DNA of 36,178 bases from the NCBI GenBank assembly GCA_002452315.1, contig DKFH01000167.1, positions 6,392-42,569 of the forward strand, read 5' to 3'. The notes beneath the pieces were generated by a model, which ran no database searches, had not been told where the DNA came from, and saw nothing but the letters and a program-made list of their open reading frames with translations. Numbering within the stretch: position 1 is the stretch's first letter; every line of letters begins with the position of its first letter. This document shows, in pieces, positions 14,484 through 23,815 of the stretch. This DNA is from Anaerolineaceae bacterium UBA6801 (GTDB taxonomy: Bacteria; Chloroflexota; Anaerolineae; Anaerolineales; Anaerolineaceae). A program made the translations under genes and the position numbers.

Positions 14484-15698
14484 ATGCCGGAAACAAGTGA
14501 CCCCTGGCAGCGGCCGGAACCCACCCCCATCGCAGCTGCCCCCCCAAGCAAAGCACCAGCCCCCCCGCCCGAACCCAAATACATCCTGTTTTGGGAACGC
14601 TTGCGCCGGTGGGGATTGGGCGATTCTGTGCTGCGGGCAGCCACAGCACTGACCACGGCAATTGCCATTCTGCTGGTCGTATGGCTGATGGGCACCTTTA
14701 ACCGCCAAGAAGTTGCTCTCATTGACGCCCCCCAAAGCGTGGCGATGGCAGAGACCCTGGGCGAGTCAGCGTCAAGCGTGGCACCCCCCATGTTTAACGT
14801 CGGCGGCGCCAATCCCGACGGGATCGCCCGCCAGGTAGGCGTAAACACCATCCTGCCTGTGCGTGTGGCGCGTGATCAGGTCATCGAATATACCGTCGAA
14901 ACGGGAGATTCAATCTTTGTGATTGCGGACAAATTCAACCTCAGGCCAGAATCCATCCTGTGGGGCAATCGCTATACCCTGGGAGATGACCCGCACTTAA
15001 TCGTGCCCGGGCAAACACTGCACATCCTGCCGGTGGATGGCGTGTACCACAAGTGGAGTGCTGGCGAGGGCCTCAATGGCGTGGCCTCATTTTACAATGT
15101 GGCCCCCGAGGATATCATCAACTGGCCAGGAAACGGGCTCGACCCCGAGCAAATCGGCGATTACGCCAACCCCAACATCCCGCCCGATACGATGCTGGTC
15201 ATCCCCGGCGGCCAGGGCACCTTTGCCGATTGGCGCGCACCGCGCATCAGCCGGGAAGAGCCGGCCACAGCCAGGCATCTTGGCCCGGGTGCCTGCAGCG
15301 CCAGTTATGATGGCATAACAGGTTCGCTGACCTTCATCTGGCCCACAACGGAACGTTATCTCTCCGGTTTCGATTACACACCTGAAACCAACCATTTCGG
15401 CATCGACATCGCCGGGCGCACGGGTAACCCGATTTTCGCAGCCGATCATGGCGTGGTGGTGTATGCCGGGTGGAGCGATTTTGGCTATGGCGAGATGGTG
15501 GTGATCGACCATGGCTCGGGCTGGCAAACCCTGTACGCCCACCTGAGCGTGGTGAACGCATATTGCGGCCAGGAGGTCTACCAGGGGGATACGATCGGGC
15601 TGATGGGCAGCACCGGTAAATCCACCGGTCCTCACCTGCATTTTGAAATGCGCAGCGACGATCACGGCCGCGTCAACCCCTGGAATTTCTTGAATTAG
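14484..15698 (+). CDS. Membrane-anchored LysM/M23 peptidase (cell-wall endopeptidase)
   Basis: The 404-residue protein starts with a Pro-rich cytoplasmic segment (1-45) and has one transmembrane helix at about 51-70. Two LysM domains follow, at about 135-184 (YTVETGDSIFVIADKFNL) and 188-242. The M23 domain has H304 and D308 in NHFGIDIAG, H353 in LYAHLS, and H384/H386 in GPHLHFEM. All zinc and catalytic residues are present. It should bind and cleave peptidoglycan cross-links outside the membrane during growth or division. It stands alone on the plus strand and converges on the glucan locus. Confidence 0.92.
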   Translation: MPETSDPWQRPEPTPIAAAPPSKAPAPPPEPKYILFWERLRRWGLGDSVLRAATALTTAIAILLVVWLMGTFNRQEVALIDAPQSVAMAETLGESASSVAPPMFNVGGANPDGIARQVGVNTILPVRVARDQVIEYTVETGDSIFVIADKFNLRPESILWGNRYTLGDDPHLIVPGQTLHILPVDGVYHKWSAGEGLNGVASFYNVAPEDIINWPGNGLDPEQIGDYANPNIPPDTMLVIPGGQGTFADWRAPRISREEPATARHLGPGACSASYDGITGSLTFIWPTTERYLSGFDYTPETNHFGIDIAGRTGNPIFAADHGVVVYAGWSDFGYGEMVVIDHGSGWQTLYAHLSVVNAYCGQEVYQGDTIGLMGSTGKSTGPHLHFEMRSDDHGRVNPWNFLN

Positions 15699-15850
15699 CA
15701 TGGAGCAGTATTGTTCTGACCGGGCCGGGTAATGCTCCCGGGGTATTTTGGGTTAATGGATATTTGGTATTAGGCAGTTAGGAATCAGGGGAGCCATCAT
15801 GCGCTTATCATTCTGCCAATACAGCCTCCTGAGGTGTTAATGAATAAGCA

Positions 15851-15876
15851 TAGCGACGTTGCAGGCAACGTCGCTA
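15851..15876. repeat. 26-bp near-perfect palindrome between convergent genes
   Basis: Arms TAGCGACGTTGC (15851-15862) and GCAACGTCGCTA (15865-15876) flank AG. It lies between the M23 stop (15698) and the last GH94 stop (15913). No T-tract follows, so it is either a weak bidirectional terminator or a REP-like element. Confidence 0.7.
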
Positions 15877-15912
15877 CAGGTTTATCAAGCAGTGTATTTT
15901 AAATTTCCAGCA

Positions 15913-18330
15913 CTACCCCAGGACCACATCCACGCTGTGCTCACCATCATCCGTAAACAACGGCAGCAGCGTGCCCTCAATTGGCTCGCCATCCACCCGT
16001 ATCTCGGATACGCCTTTGCTAACGCCCTGCGGATTGGTCACCATGATGTGGTAAACCGCCCCCCTGAACCGACGCCTGAAGGAAAACCCGGGCCAATCCG
16101 ACGGGATGCAGGGATCTATCCGCAACCCGTTGAATTCCGGCCGTACGCCCAAAATATACTTGAGCCCGGCCTGGTACGCCCAGGAAGACGTGCCGGTCAG
16201 CCAGGCGTTGCGCGCCAACCCAAATTGGGGATGCTCATCGCCCAGGATGTTCTGGGGGTAGACGTAGGGTTCACATTCATATGTATCGATGAACTCATTT
16301 TTGGCGGCCGGGTTGATCTGCTGGTAATACTGGTAAGCGCGCTCACCCCGCCCCAGGATCGTCTCAGCCATTATCACCCAGGGGTTGGCGTGCAGGAAGA
16401 TACCGCCGTTCTCCTTGGCGCCGGGCGGGTAGGTGGTCACCCCGCCGATTTCGGGGTCGTAGCCATCATAGCCGGGTGTGCTGAGCTTGATCCCGTTACT
16501 GGTGTTAAGATGCTGATAAACCGCATCCAGGGCTGTGCGCGCCCGCTTGGGCGTGGCAAACCCCGACAGGACCGCCCAGGACTGCCCGTTGGTGTAAATC
16601 TTCCCTTGCGCGTTGCGATGCGAGCCAACCGGCTCACCCCGGTGATCAAAATAGCGCACATACCACTCACCGTCCCAGGCCACGCCGTTGACAATCGCAC
16701 GCATGACCTCATAATCATCCTGGTAGCGTTTGGCAAGCTTGTTTTTGCCCAAATACTGGCACAGCGCAATCATCTCCTTGAGTGCCCAGCCGTACAGGTG
16801 GGCAGTGAACAGGGATTCAGCGCCCTTGGGCAGGTTGACGGTGTCATTCCAATCGGCAAAGCCCAGCAACGGTAAACCATGCTGGCCGGTGTTTTCCCGG
16901 GTGAAGGCCAGCCCGCGTTTGAGGTGATTCCACACAGAACCTGCCTTAAGCGGGTTACCAGCCTGATCTTTCTCGTAGAACGGGATGGTTTCTTTGAGGA
17001 ACCCAAAATCACCGGTTTCCTTGAGGTATTCGCTCACCGCCAGCACGCTCCACAGGTGGTCATCGCTGTAATAGTCCGGGCTGCCCTCCTCGATCCCCGC
17101 CTCGCCGGTGTTGGCGATCATGGTGAGGGGGGTGAACTGGTGCATGGCCGACCCATCCCGCTTTTGCACCTGCAGCAGCATGCGGAGCAAATGCTTCGAA
17201 ACCCCTGGTGATCCTGGCAGCGCGCCGATCACATCCTGCGAGCTATCCCTGAAGCCAATCCCGCGCACGCCAAACCCCAGCTGGTACAGCGATAAATAGC
17301 GCGACCAGTTCAAGGTGACCGTGCACTGGCGTGGGTTGTGGATATTGAGCATGCGGTCCATATCCGCATCGGGCGTGCGCACCTGGGCAACGCCGAGGAC
17401 GTCATCCCAAAAGGCGGCCAACGCCGCAAAAGCCCGGTCAACCTGCAACCCATCACGGTAGCGCTGGATGGCCGGCATGGCCTGGGGAACATTGGCGGCC
17501 TGCCCCAACAGGAAAATCGCACCCCGGCTCTCCCCAGGCGGGATCGCCCCCAGGTGGACCATCAGGGCGGCGATATTGTCACCCCGCAGGGCGATTGAGT
17601 TGCCCAGTTCGTCGTCCTGCAGCCCCGGGGGCGCGGCCCAGCTGCCATACCCATGCTGGCCCAAAAAGGCATGCCGCTCTGTTTCAAAGGACGAGACCGG
17701 CACACTGGCGGTGAAGTAATTCCGGCGGACCTCCTTCAGCATGAAGGGCGCCTGGCTGAGCACTTTCAGCCCGCCAGGCTCCTCATGCAGGTAAGAGCCC
17801 ATCGTCTGCGGCACCCAATCAGCGTTGTTGAGCTGTTTGAGTGCATCCGGATGGGTGTATTCCACCACCGGTACCAGGTCGGGGGTTTGCTCGGTTTCCG
17901 CCAGGTTGGTGACGGTCACCTGCTGGATGAGGACATCCTCGCCAAGCGGGATAAACACCCGTACCTCCATGCGTACCTGGTGCATTTCGGAGATGAAGGT
18001 GGTGTAGCCCAGGCCCACATGGCATTCGTACCTGTCCAGCGGGATCAGCGTCGGCACGAAGAACGGTGAGAGGACATCATAGCCGCCTTCCTCGCGCGGG
18101 AAGCGCAGGTAGAGCGTCGTCGCCCTGAACTCGGAGGGCGGGCCCTGGGTAAGATATTTCGTGATGCGATTCTGGGCCGGGTCACCCCGGCAAATCAGCA
18201 TCCCGCCGGTCTGGTCAATAAAACCGCCAAAGGCCAGGGACCCCAGGTAATTGATCCATTTAACCGGTGTTTGCGGGTTCGTGATTACGTATTCGCGAGC
18301 CTCATCGTCAAAATAGCCATAGTGTTTCAT
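15913..18330 (-). CDS. GH94 phosphorylase, divergent cellobiose-phosphorylase-like
   Basis: The 805-residue cytoplasmic protein has no signal peptide. It starts MKHYGYFDDEAREYVITNP and KWINYLG like cellobiose phosphorylases. It has the phosphate-site segment GFRDSSQDVIG (361-370) and the catalytic-acid loop FADWNDTVNL with D496. GH94 enzymes split a beta-glucoside with phosphate and release alpha-glucose-1-phosphate. The region after the N-terminus (GGFIDQTGGMLICRGD) differs from classical enzymes, which have FFSLISNTAGGYSF, so specificity is probably altered. A strong AGGAGGT ribosome site precedes the ATG. It is the last gene of the glucan locus, 63 bp after the GH94 gene at 18394-20832. 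Confidence 0.85.
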   Translation of the reverse strand: MKHYGYFDDEAREYVITNPQTPVKWINYLGSLAFGGFIDQTGGMLICRGDPAQNRITKYLTQGPPSEFRATTLYLRFPREEGGYDVLSPFFVPTLIPLDRYECHVGLGYTTFISEMHQVRMEVRVFIPLGEDVLIQQVTVTNLAETEQTPDLVPVVEYTHPDALKQLNNADWVPQTMGSYLHEEPGGLKVLSQAPFMLKEVRRNYFTASVPVSSFETERHAFLGQHGYGSWAAPPGLQDDELGNSIALRGDNIAALMVHLGAIPPGESRGAIFLLGQAANVPQAMPAIQRYRDGLQVDRAFAALAAFWDDVLGVAQVRTPDADMDRMLNIHNPRQCTVTLNWSRYLSLYQLGFGVRGIGFRDSSQDVIGALPGSPGVSKHLLRMLLQVQKRDGSAMHQFTPLTMIANTGEAGIEEGSPDYYSDDHLWSVLAVSEYLKETGDFGFLKETIPFYEKDQAGNPLKAGSVWNHLKRGLAFTRENTGQHGLPLLGFADWNDTVNLPKGAESLFTAHLYGWALKEMIALCQYLGKNKLAKRYQDDYEVMRAIVNGVAWDGEWYVRYFDHRGEPVGSHRNAQGKIYTNGQSWAVLSGFATPKRARTALDAVYQHLNTSNGIKLSTPGYDGYDPEIGGVTTYPPGAKENGGIFLHANPWVIMAETILGRGERAYQYYQQINPAAKNEFIDTYECEPYVYPQNILGDEHPQFGLARNAWLTGTSSWAYQAGLKYILGVRPEFNGLRIDPCIPSDWPGFSFRRRFRGAVYHIMVTNPQGVSKGVSEIRVDGEPIEGTLLPLFTDDGEHSVDVVLG

Positions 18331-18393
18331 CTTCGTTACCTCCTGTGTAAAACCGATCCGTCCACGCGGCTGAGAACAGCCAACACGACCCCA

Positions 18394-20832
18394 TCAGCCG
18401 ATGTCAACCACAACGCTCACCTGGTCTTTCTCCAGAATGGGGACCAAAGTGCCCGCAATGGGCTGGCCATCCACCTTCAGGGAGAGCGTATTCCCAGGCC
18501 CGCGCCGACGGATATCGATGTGGTAGGTCACCCCCCTGAAGGCCCGGGTCGCTGAAAAACCCGCCCAGCCGGCGGGTATCACCGGCTCAACCCGCAGGCC
18601 GTCAAAATCCGGCCGGATGCCCAATATCCATTGCGTAATGGCAACGTAATTCCAGGAGGCCGTGCCGGTGAGCCAGGAGTTCTTGGCCTCGCCAAAAGCG
18701 GTGCTGTCTTTCCCGGCAATGGTTTGTGCGTAAACATAGGGTTCACAGCGGTGCAGGTCGCTGAGCGTCTCTCGCTGGGAGGGGTTAATGCGCAGGTAGT
18801 AATCCAGGGCGCGCTCGCCATGCCCGAGGGTGGCCTCGGCAATCATCACCCACGGGTTGGTATGACAGAAAACGCTGGCGTTTTCCTTAAACCCGTGCGG
18901 GTAGGAGGAAATCTCCCCTAGATGGAGGTGGTATTGCGTATAGGCGGGCTGTAACAGCAGGATGCCATGTTCGGTCGCCAGGCGGTCTTCCACCGCTTCC
19001 AGGGCCTTGTGCGGCAATCCTTGCGCCAAGCCAACCCCGGCCATCGTGCACAACCCCTGCGGCTCGATGAAGATCTGCCCCTCGCGACACGTGTGTGAAC
19101 CCACCGGAGCGCTGAAATGATCATAAGCCCGCAAAAACCAGTCGCCATCCCAGCCATGCTGCCGGATGGTCTCATCCATGTGCGCTGCCAGGCCGGCTAA
19201 ACGCGTTGATTCATCGTGTAATCCCAGGTGCGCGCTGATCTGCGCCAGTGCGTCAGCGGCCATGATGAACAGGGCTGCAATGACCACCGATTCTGCCACC
19301 TGGCCGTCCCTGTTGGTCGTCGTCTGGAAGGATTTGCCCGGCTGATCAGAAAAAGTATTCAGGTTCAAGCAATCATTCCAATCCGCCCGCCCAATCAGGG
19401 GCAGCCCGTGCGGGCCAAGCCGCTCCACCGTGTACTGGATGCAGCGCTGGAGGTGTTCCAGCAGGGGCGTTTCCGTCCCGGGCTGGTTCTCGTAGGGCAC
19501 CAGCGCCTCCAAAATGCCCCAATCGCCGGTCTCTTTGAGGTAGGCCGCCGTGCTCAACACCAGCCAGGCCGGGTCATCGTTGAAATTGCTCCCCACGGCA
19601 TCATTGCCGCGTTTGGTGAGGGGCTGGTACTGGTGATAGGCGCCGCCGCTCTCCAATTGGGTCGCCGCCAGGTCCAGGATACGCTGGCGCGCCCGATCAG
19701 GCACCATGTGGACGAAGCCGAGCAGATCCTGGTTTGAATCCCGAAAGCCCATCCCGCGCCCGATACCCGATTCAAAATACGACGCTGAGCGGGAAAGGTT
19801 GAAGGTGATCATGCACTGGTAGGCGTTCCAGATATTGACCATACGGTCCACATGCGGCTCCGGTGATGAAACCTGCAGCACGCCCAACAAGCCATCCCAG
19901 GCCGCCCACAGGTCAGCAAATGCCGTATCCACCTGGACGGGGTCAAGGTACTGCTCAATCACCGGCGCGACGGTGGTTTTGTTGATCGTGAGGGGCTGGC
20001 CTGGTGCAAATTTTGCGTCGGGTGGGTTTTCGTGATACCCCAGCAGGAAGATGACACGCTGCTGCTCACCTGCCGCCAAATCCAGCCGCACATGGTGAAC
20101 GCCCACGGGCGACCAGCCCACGCCGAGCGAATTACGGGTCTCCCCGCGTTCAACCGCCTGGGGGCTCTCCCAGCCGCGGTAAGGGCCTAAAAACGCCTCG
20201 CGCTGGGTCTCAAATCCGGACAGGGGCTCGGAACAGGCAAAATAGGCAAAGTGGTTCCGGCGCTCGCGGTATTCGGTCTTGTGATAGATGACCGAACCGA
20301 GCACCTCCACCTCGCCGGTGTTCAAATTGCGCTGATAGTTGGTGGCATCATCCAGGGCGTCCCACAGGCAGAATTCCACACTGGAGAAGATCGAGAGGGA
20401 CCGCGGGGTATCGGTCTGGTTGTGCACCGTCAGATCCCAGATCTCTACGGGCGCATCCAGGGGCACAAAATAGCGCACATCGGCCCGAATGCCCTTGAAG
20501 GCAGACCCGATGCGGGTGTATCCCATGCCGTGCCGGCAGGTATAGTCTTGCGCCGGATGGCGGGTGGGCATCCAGGTGGGTGACCAAAATTGGCCATCCT
20601 GATCATCGCGCAGGTAAATGTAGCGCCCGCCCATATCCAGCGGCACGTTATTATAGCGATAGCGGGTGATGCGGCGCAGGCGTGCATCCTGGTAAAAAGC
20701 GTACCCGCCAGCCGTGTTGGAGATCAGGCTGAAAAAATCCCGCATACCCAGGTAGTTGATCCAGGGCAGCGGGGTATCGGGGCGGGTGATCACATATTCT
20801 CTGTTTGCATCGTCAAAGTAGCCAAAACGCAT
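18394..20832 (-). CDS. Cellobiose phosphorylase (GH94)
   Basis: The 812-residue protein matches the length (about 810-820) and sequence of classical cellobiose phosphorylases: MRFGYFDDANREYVITRP, PWINYLG, FFSLISNTAGGYAFY, RLRRITRYRYNNVPLDMGGR, GFRDSNQDLLGF (362-373) and GRADWNDCLNL with catalytic D487. It should convert cellobiose plus phosphate to glucose-1-phosphate plus glucose in the cytoplasm, without ATP. No signal peptide is present. It lies between two other GH94 genes and shares the transcript. An AAAAAGGA site lies upstream. Confidence 0.92.
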   Translation of the reverse strand: MRFGYFDDANREYVITRPDTPLPWINYLGMRDFFSLISNTAGGYAFYQDARLRRITRYRYNNVPLDMGGRYIYLRDDQDGQFWSPTWMPTRHPAQDYTCRHGMGYTRIGSAFKGIRADVRYFVPLDAPVEIWDLTVHNQTDTPRSLSIFSSVEFCLWDALDDATNYQRNLNTGEVEVLGSVIYHKTEYRERRNHFAYFACSEPLSGFETQREAFLGPYRGWESPQAVERGETRNSLGVGWSPVGVHHVRLDLAAGEQQRVIFLLGYHENPPDAKFAPGQPLTINKTTVAPVIEQYLDPVQVDTAFADLWAAWDGLLGVLQVSSPEPHVDRMVNIWNAYQCMITFNLSRSASYFESGIGRGMGFRDSNQDLLGFVHMVPDRARQRILDLAATQLESGGAYHQYQPLTKRGNDAVGSNFNDDPAWLVLSTAAYLKETGDWGILEALVPYENQPGTETPLLEHLQRCIQYTVERLGPHGLPLIGRADWNDCLNLNTFSDQPGKSFQTTTNRDGQVAESVVIAALFIMAADALAQISAHLGLHDESTRLAGLAAHMDETIRQHGWDGDWFLRAYDHFSAPVGSHTCREGQIFIEPQGLCTMAGVGLAQGLPHKALEAVEDRLATEHGILLLQPAYTQYHLHLGEISSYPHGFKENASVFCHTNPWVMIAEATLGHGERALDYYLRINPSQRETLSDLHRCEPYVYAQTIAGKDSTAFGEAKNSWLTGTASWNYVAITQWILGIRPDFDGLRVEPVIPAGWAGFSATRAFRGVTYHIDIRRRGPGNTLSLKVDGQPIAGTLVPILEKDQVSVVVDIG

Positions 20833-20948
20833 GGGAAATCATCCTTTTTAAGCAATCATATCACCGCGCTCATGCCCACGCAACACCGTCAAACCGCCCT
20901 GTGGTCAGCTGTTCCATGTTTGTATGAGCAACCCAAGGGTCCTTCCGC

Positions 20949-23669
20949 TCAACCTGACCTGGCCGTCAAAACCACCTCAATCGCTGTCTGGTCCGGCCAG
21001 GCGAGCACTTCTGCCCTGGGGAACCGGGTTTCGAGCGCCCCAGGCTGGGTATCATAGCGGGTGCCATTAACCGATACCAACCCAACGCAATAATCCTCGT
21101 AGGTCAGCCGTTGTGGGTTGTGGTAGGTCACCTTGAGCTTTTTACCGGCAAAAACCGTCTCAACGCTCACCGTGTCCGCCTGGGCAAACTGCTCACTGAC
21201 CAATTTCGGCGCCAGGCACAGGTCTCCCAGCGCACCTTTAACCCCAAAGGACTCGGTCAGCAGCGTATACAGGTACCAGGCAGCAGACCCCGTCAGGTAG
21301 GGGTACATCCCGCGCCCGCGCGGGTTGAAATACTCCGGGATGCCCGGGTACATACGGCTGCGGGAAAAATTCTGGCTCTGGGTATACAGCCCATCCAGCA
21401 CCCCCCAGGCCGCTGCGGCCAGCCCCTGGCTATAGAGCGCATAAGCGTACATAACCGCCATATGGCTGAAGAGGGCCCCGTTCTCCTTATGGCCGTAAGC
21501 AAAGCCAAACGCGCGGCCCAGCCGGGGCGGGTTGTCCCCAAAGTGGGTGTTAAGCCGGTGCCCATTCAGGTTTTGATCATAAAGATGTTCGTCTGCGGCC
21601 TGCACGACAGCCAGGGCCTGGTTAGCTGTCGCCACCCCGGCCATCAACGGGAAGACCTGCCCGGTCAGGGTCATACGTACGCCCTCCGCACAGGTGCCCT
21701 CAACCCGTTGACCGTCGTTAGCGTAATAGCCATTAAACCAGCCCCCGCGATCCCCATCAGCCAGCCATTCCTGTTCCCGGATCAGCCTCTTCAGCCAGTC
21801 CGCTTTACTCGCCAGGTCTGCCGCGATCGATTTGAGTGGCAGCGTCACCTTTTCCCCTGAGAGGTGCCCGCTGACCCTGTCAAAATAAGACCCTAACCGT
21901 TCCTGTTTGGCGCTAACTGACGCATAGTCCACCGGTTGGGCGGCGCGATCCAGCAGCAGCAGTAATTCTTCCGCCAGTGAAACCTCTGCCACGCCAGCCT
22001 GATCCAGGGCCAGGCATAATTCGCCCAACGTGGCCAGATTGCCCGCGTAAAAAGCCGAGAAAGCCACGCTCTCCCCGCGGTCAGGCGCCATATCGAAGGC
22101 GTCATTCCAATCGCCGCCCTCCATTTTGACCAGGTTATGCTCGCCAACGTTAAAAAAGGCCGTCAGGTGTTGCACCAGCAGGTGTTCCAGCACCGAACCC
22201 TCAACTACCTCGCCAGCTGCTGATCGTAACAGCGTGCCCTGGTCTGGCGACCAATCCGGATTCGCCTGCTGGCAGCGATGGCTCAAGTGATCGTGGAAAT
22301 AGGTCTGCGGGGCCAGCAGCAATTCGAGGTCACCGGTCAGATCCAGATAGAGCTTGGTGGTGATCAGCGGCCATGCGCCATGATCCATCCACACCCGGGG
22401 GATGCTGTTCCGGTCAGCTTTGAACTCACCCGGCCGGGACCCGACGATGGTGGCATTGCTGCCATCGATGCGCACCCCGGCAAAATTGCTCAGCAGCAGG
22501 CCTTCCAGGCCCACACCCTCGGTCAGCAGCAGCGTCAACAAGTCCTGCCACAGGTCCCGCCAGCCGCGCCCGCCCCGGCCATAATCATGATAAGGCAAAA
22601 ATGAATTGCCCATGATGCGCCTGAGAATGGGCTGCAGGGTGACCCACTGCAGCCATCCGTCCAGCCGGCCGTCCTGGTGGTCAAACCGCAGGGCGGAGAG
22701 CTTTTCCTGCCAATAGGCCTGGTTGGCCTCCAGGTGATGGGTGAACTGCTTTTCAGAGCCGTACTGGTCAACCAGCGCGGCCACATCCGCCGCCGCGGTC
22801 ATGATGCTGAGGATCAGGATATAGCTTTTAGACTCGCCCGGCGCCAGCCGGATCGGCGGGAAGTGCAGCCCGCCCAGCGATTCAAACCCCTCAAATACAC
22901 TGCCAGAGGGTTGTATTGCATGCCCTGCGTGAAAAATTGCCCCAGGCTGTTCAAAACTGCCCCCTTCACCGATAAAATCTTCTACCAATGGCGAAAAGCC
23001 CTCGGGCGGATGTCCGTCCCCATCTGCGCCCAGGACGGCGTAGGTGACCTGGTTGAGCTTGTGACCCCGCTCGTCAAAGGACATGGTTGGCCTGACCAAA
23101 ACGCCAAAGGGATGGCACGCCGTGCGGTGCAGCAAGGCGGTCACATGGCGGTGATCCCTGAGGTTGTCTGCCGAGCGGCCAAAGATGGGTATGGCCGCTG
23201 TGGGGACCAAGTCGAGCGCCTCATCCCCCTGGTTGGTGAGCGTAACCCGCATCAACTCCACGTGATCATCTGTCACCGGCACAAAGTTAACCACGGCAGC
23301 CCGTAAGCCGGAAAGGGCGTGCTGTGTGTGAACCGCATGCCACAGGAGACCGGCTCGCAGCCGGGTTTTACCCGCCTGGCTGGGTTGATCAGCGCCAGAG
23401 CCGGTCAGCGACCAGGGCTCGCCATTGACCGTCACCCAGAAGTTTCGCCCCGAGCGGGTGTTGTGCAGGTCTTCAACGGAGACGGGCATCAGCAGGAACG
23501 TGTCCTGGTCCAGCTTGGCATCGCCATTCAGCGCCGGCGTGATCGAGGACATCATCCCGGCCGCATTTACCAGCGGAAAGTAAAGGTAACTGTTTGCCTG
23601 CGGGTTGGGCAGCTCAAAAGTGCCCTGTTGATCCACAAATTGCCACCCCAAGGGTTTGTTCACTTTCAT
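20949..23669 (-). CDS. GH94 phosphorylase, laminaribiose-phosphorylase-like
   Basis: From the ATG at 23669 (GAGG five bases upstream) the protein has 906 residues; a GTG at 23675 would add two. It contains GRGGRGWRDLWQDLL, MEGGDWNDAFDM with catalytic D523, and a long N-terminal beta-sandwich (QANSYLYFPLVNAAGMMSSITP). This length and N-terminus resemble laminaribiose phosphorylases (about 900-911 residues) more than cellobiose phosphorylase. Such enzymes cleave beta-1,3-linked glucobiose to glucose-1-phosphate, which would match the GH16 enzyme of this locus. The specificity is inference. There is no signal peptide, so it is cytoplasmic. Confidence 0.8.
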   Translation of the reverse strand: MKVNKPLGWQFVDQQGTFELPNPQANSYLYFPLVNAAGMMSSITPALNGDAKLDQDTFLLMPVSVEDLHNTRSGRNFWVTVNGEPWSLTGSGADQPSQAGKTRLRAGLLWHAVHTQHALSGLRAAVVNFVPVTDDHVELMRVTLTNQGDEALDLVPTAAIPIFGRSADNLRDHRHVTALLHRTACHPFGVLVRPTMSFDERGHKLNQVTYAVLGADGDGHPPEGFSPLVEDFIGEGGSFEQPGAIFHAGHAIQPSGSVFEGFESLGGLHFPPIRLAPGESKSYILILSIMTAAADVAALVDQYGSEKQFTHHLEANQAYWQEKLSALRFDHQDGRLDGWLQWVTLQPILRRIMGNSFLPYHDYGRGGRGWRDLWQDLLTLLLTEGVGLEGLLLSNFAGVRIDGSNATIVGSRPGEFKADRNSIPRVWMDHGAWPLITTKLYLDLTGDLELLLAPQTYFHDHLSHRCQQANPDWSPDQGTLLRSAAGEVVEGSVLEHLLVQHLTAFFNVGEHNLVKMEGGDWNDAFDMAPDRGESVAFSAFYAGNLATLGELCLALDQAGVAEVSLAEELLLLLDRAAQPVDYASVSAKQERLGSYFDRVSGHLSGEKVTLPLKSIAADLASKADWLKRLIREQEWLADGDRGGWFNGYYANDGQRVEGTCAEGVRMTLTGQVFPLMAGVATANQALAVVQAADEHLYDQNLNGHRLNTHFGDNPPRLGRAFGFAYGHKENGALFSHMAVMYAYALYSQGLAAAAWGVLDGLYTQSQNFSRSRMYPGIPEYFNPRGRGMYPYLTGSAAWYLYTLLTESFGVKGALGDLCLAPKLVSEQFAQADTVSVETVFAGKKLKVTYHNPQRLTYEDYCVGLVSVNGTRYDTQPGALETRFPRAEVLAWPDQTAIEVVLTARSG

Positions 23670-23815
23670 ACACACCTCAACCTATGACTAATTAGACCGA
23701 TATTGCTTGGTAACCAAATGATGTCGCTAAAACATGTCACTCAAAAACCAGGGGGCGTTACCCAATCTGCCCAAAGCCTGAACCCGCGAGTTTTTGCCTG
23801 TCCCTAACGCTGATA

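Noticed and set aside
15859..16875. 338-codon plus-strand frame antisense to the last GH94 gene
   Set aside because: GC-rich codon use on the minus strand keeps it open. It has no domain signature, and the minus strand encodes a full GH94 protein.
22677..23306. 209-codon plus-strand frame antisense to the laminaribiose-phosphorylase-like gene
   Set aside because: No recognisable protein features; it opposes conserved GH94 sequence.
23707..23717. TTGGT-A-ACCAA palindrome between two GH94 genes
   Set aside because: Only 5-bp arms with no repeat elsewhere in the locus; too short to support as an operator.
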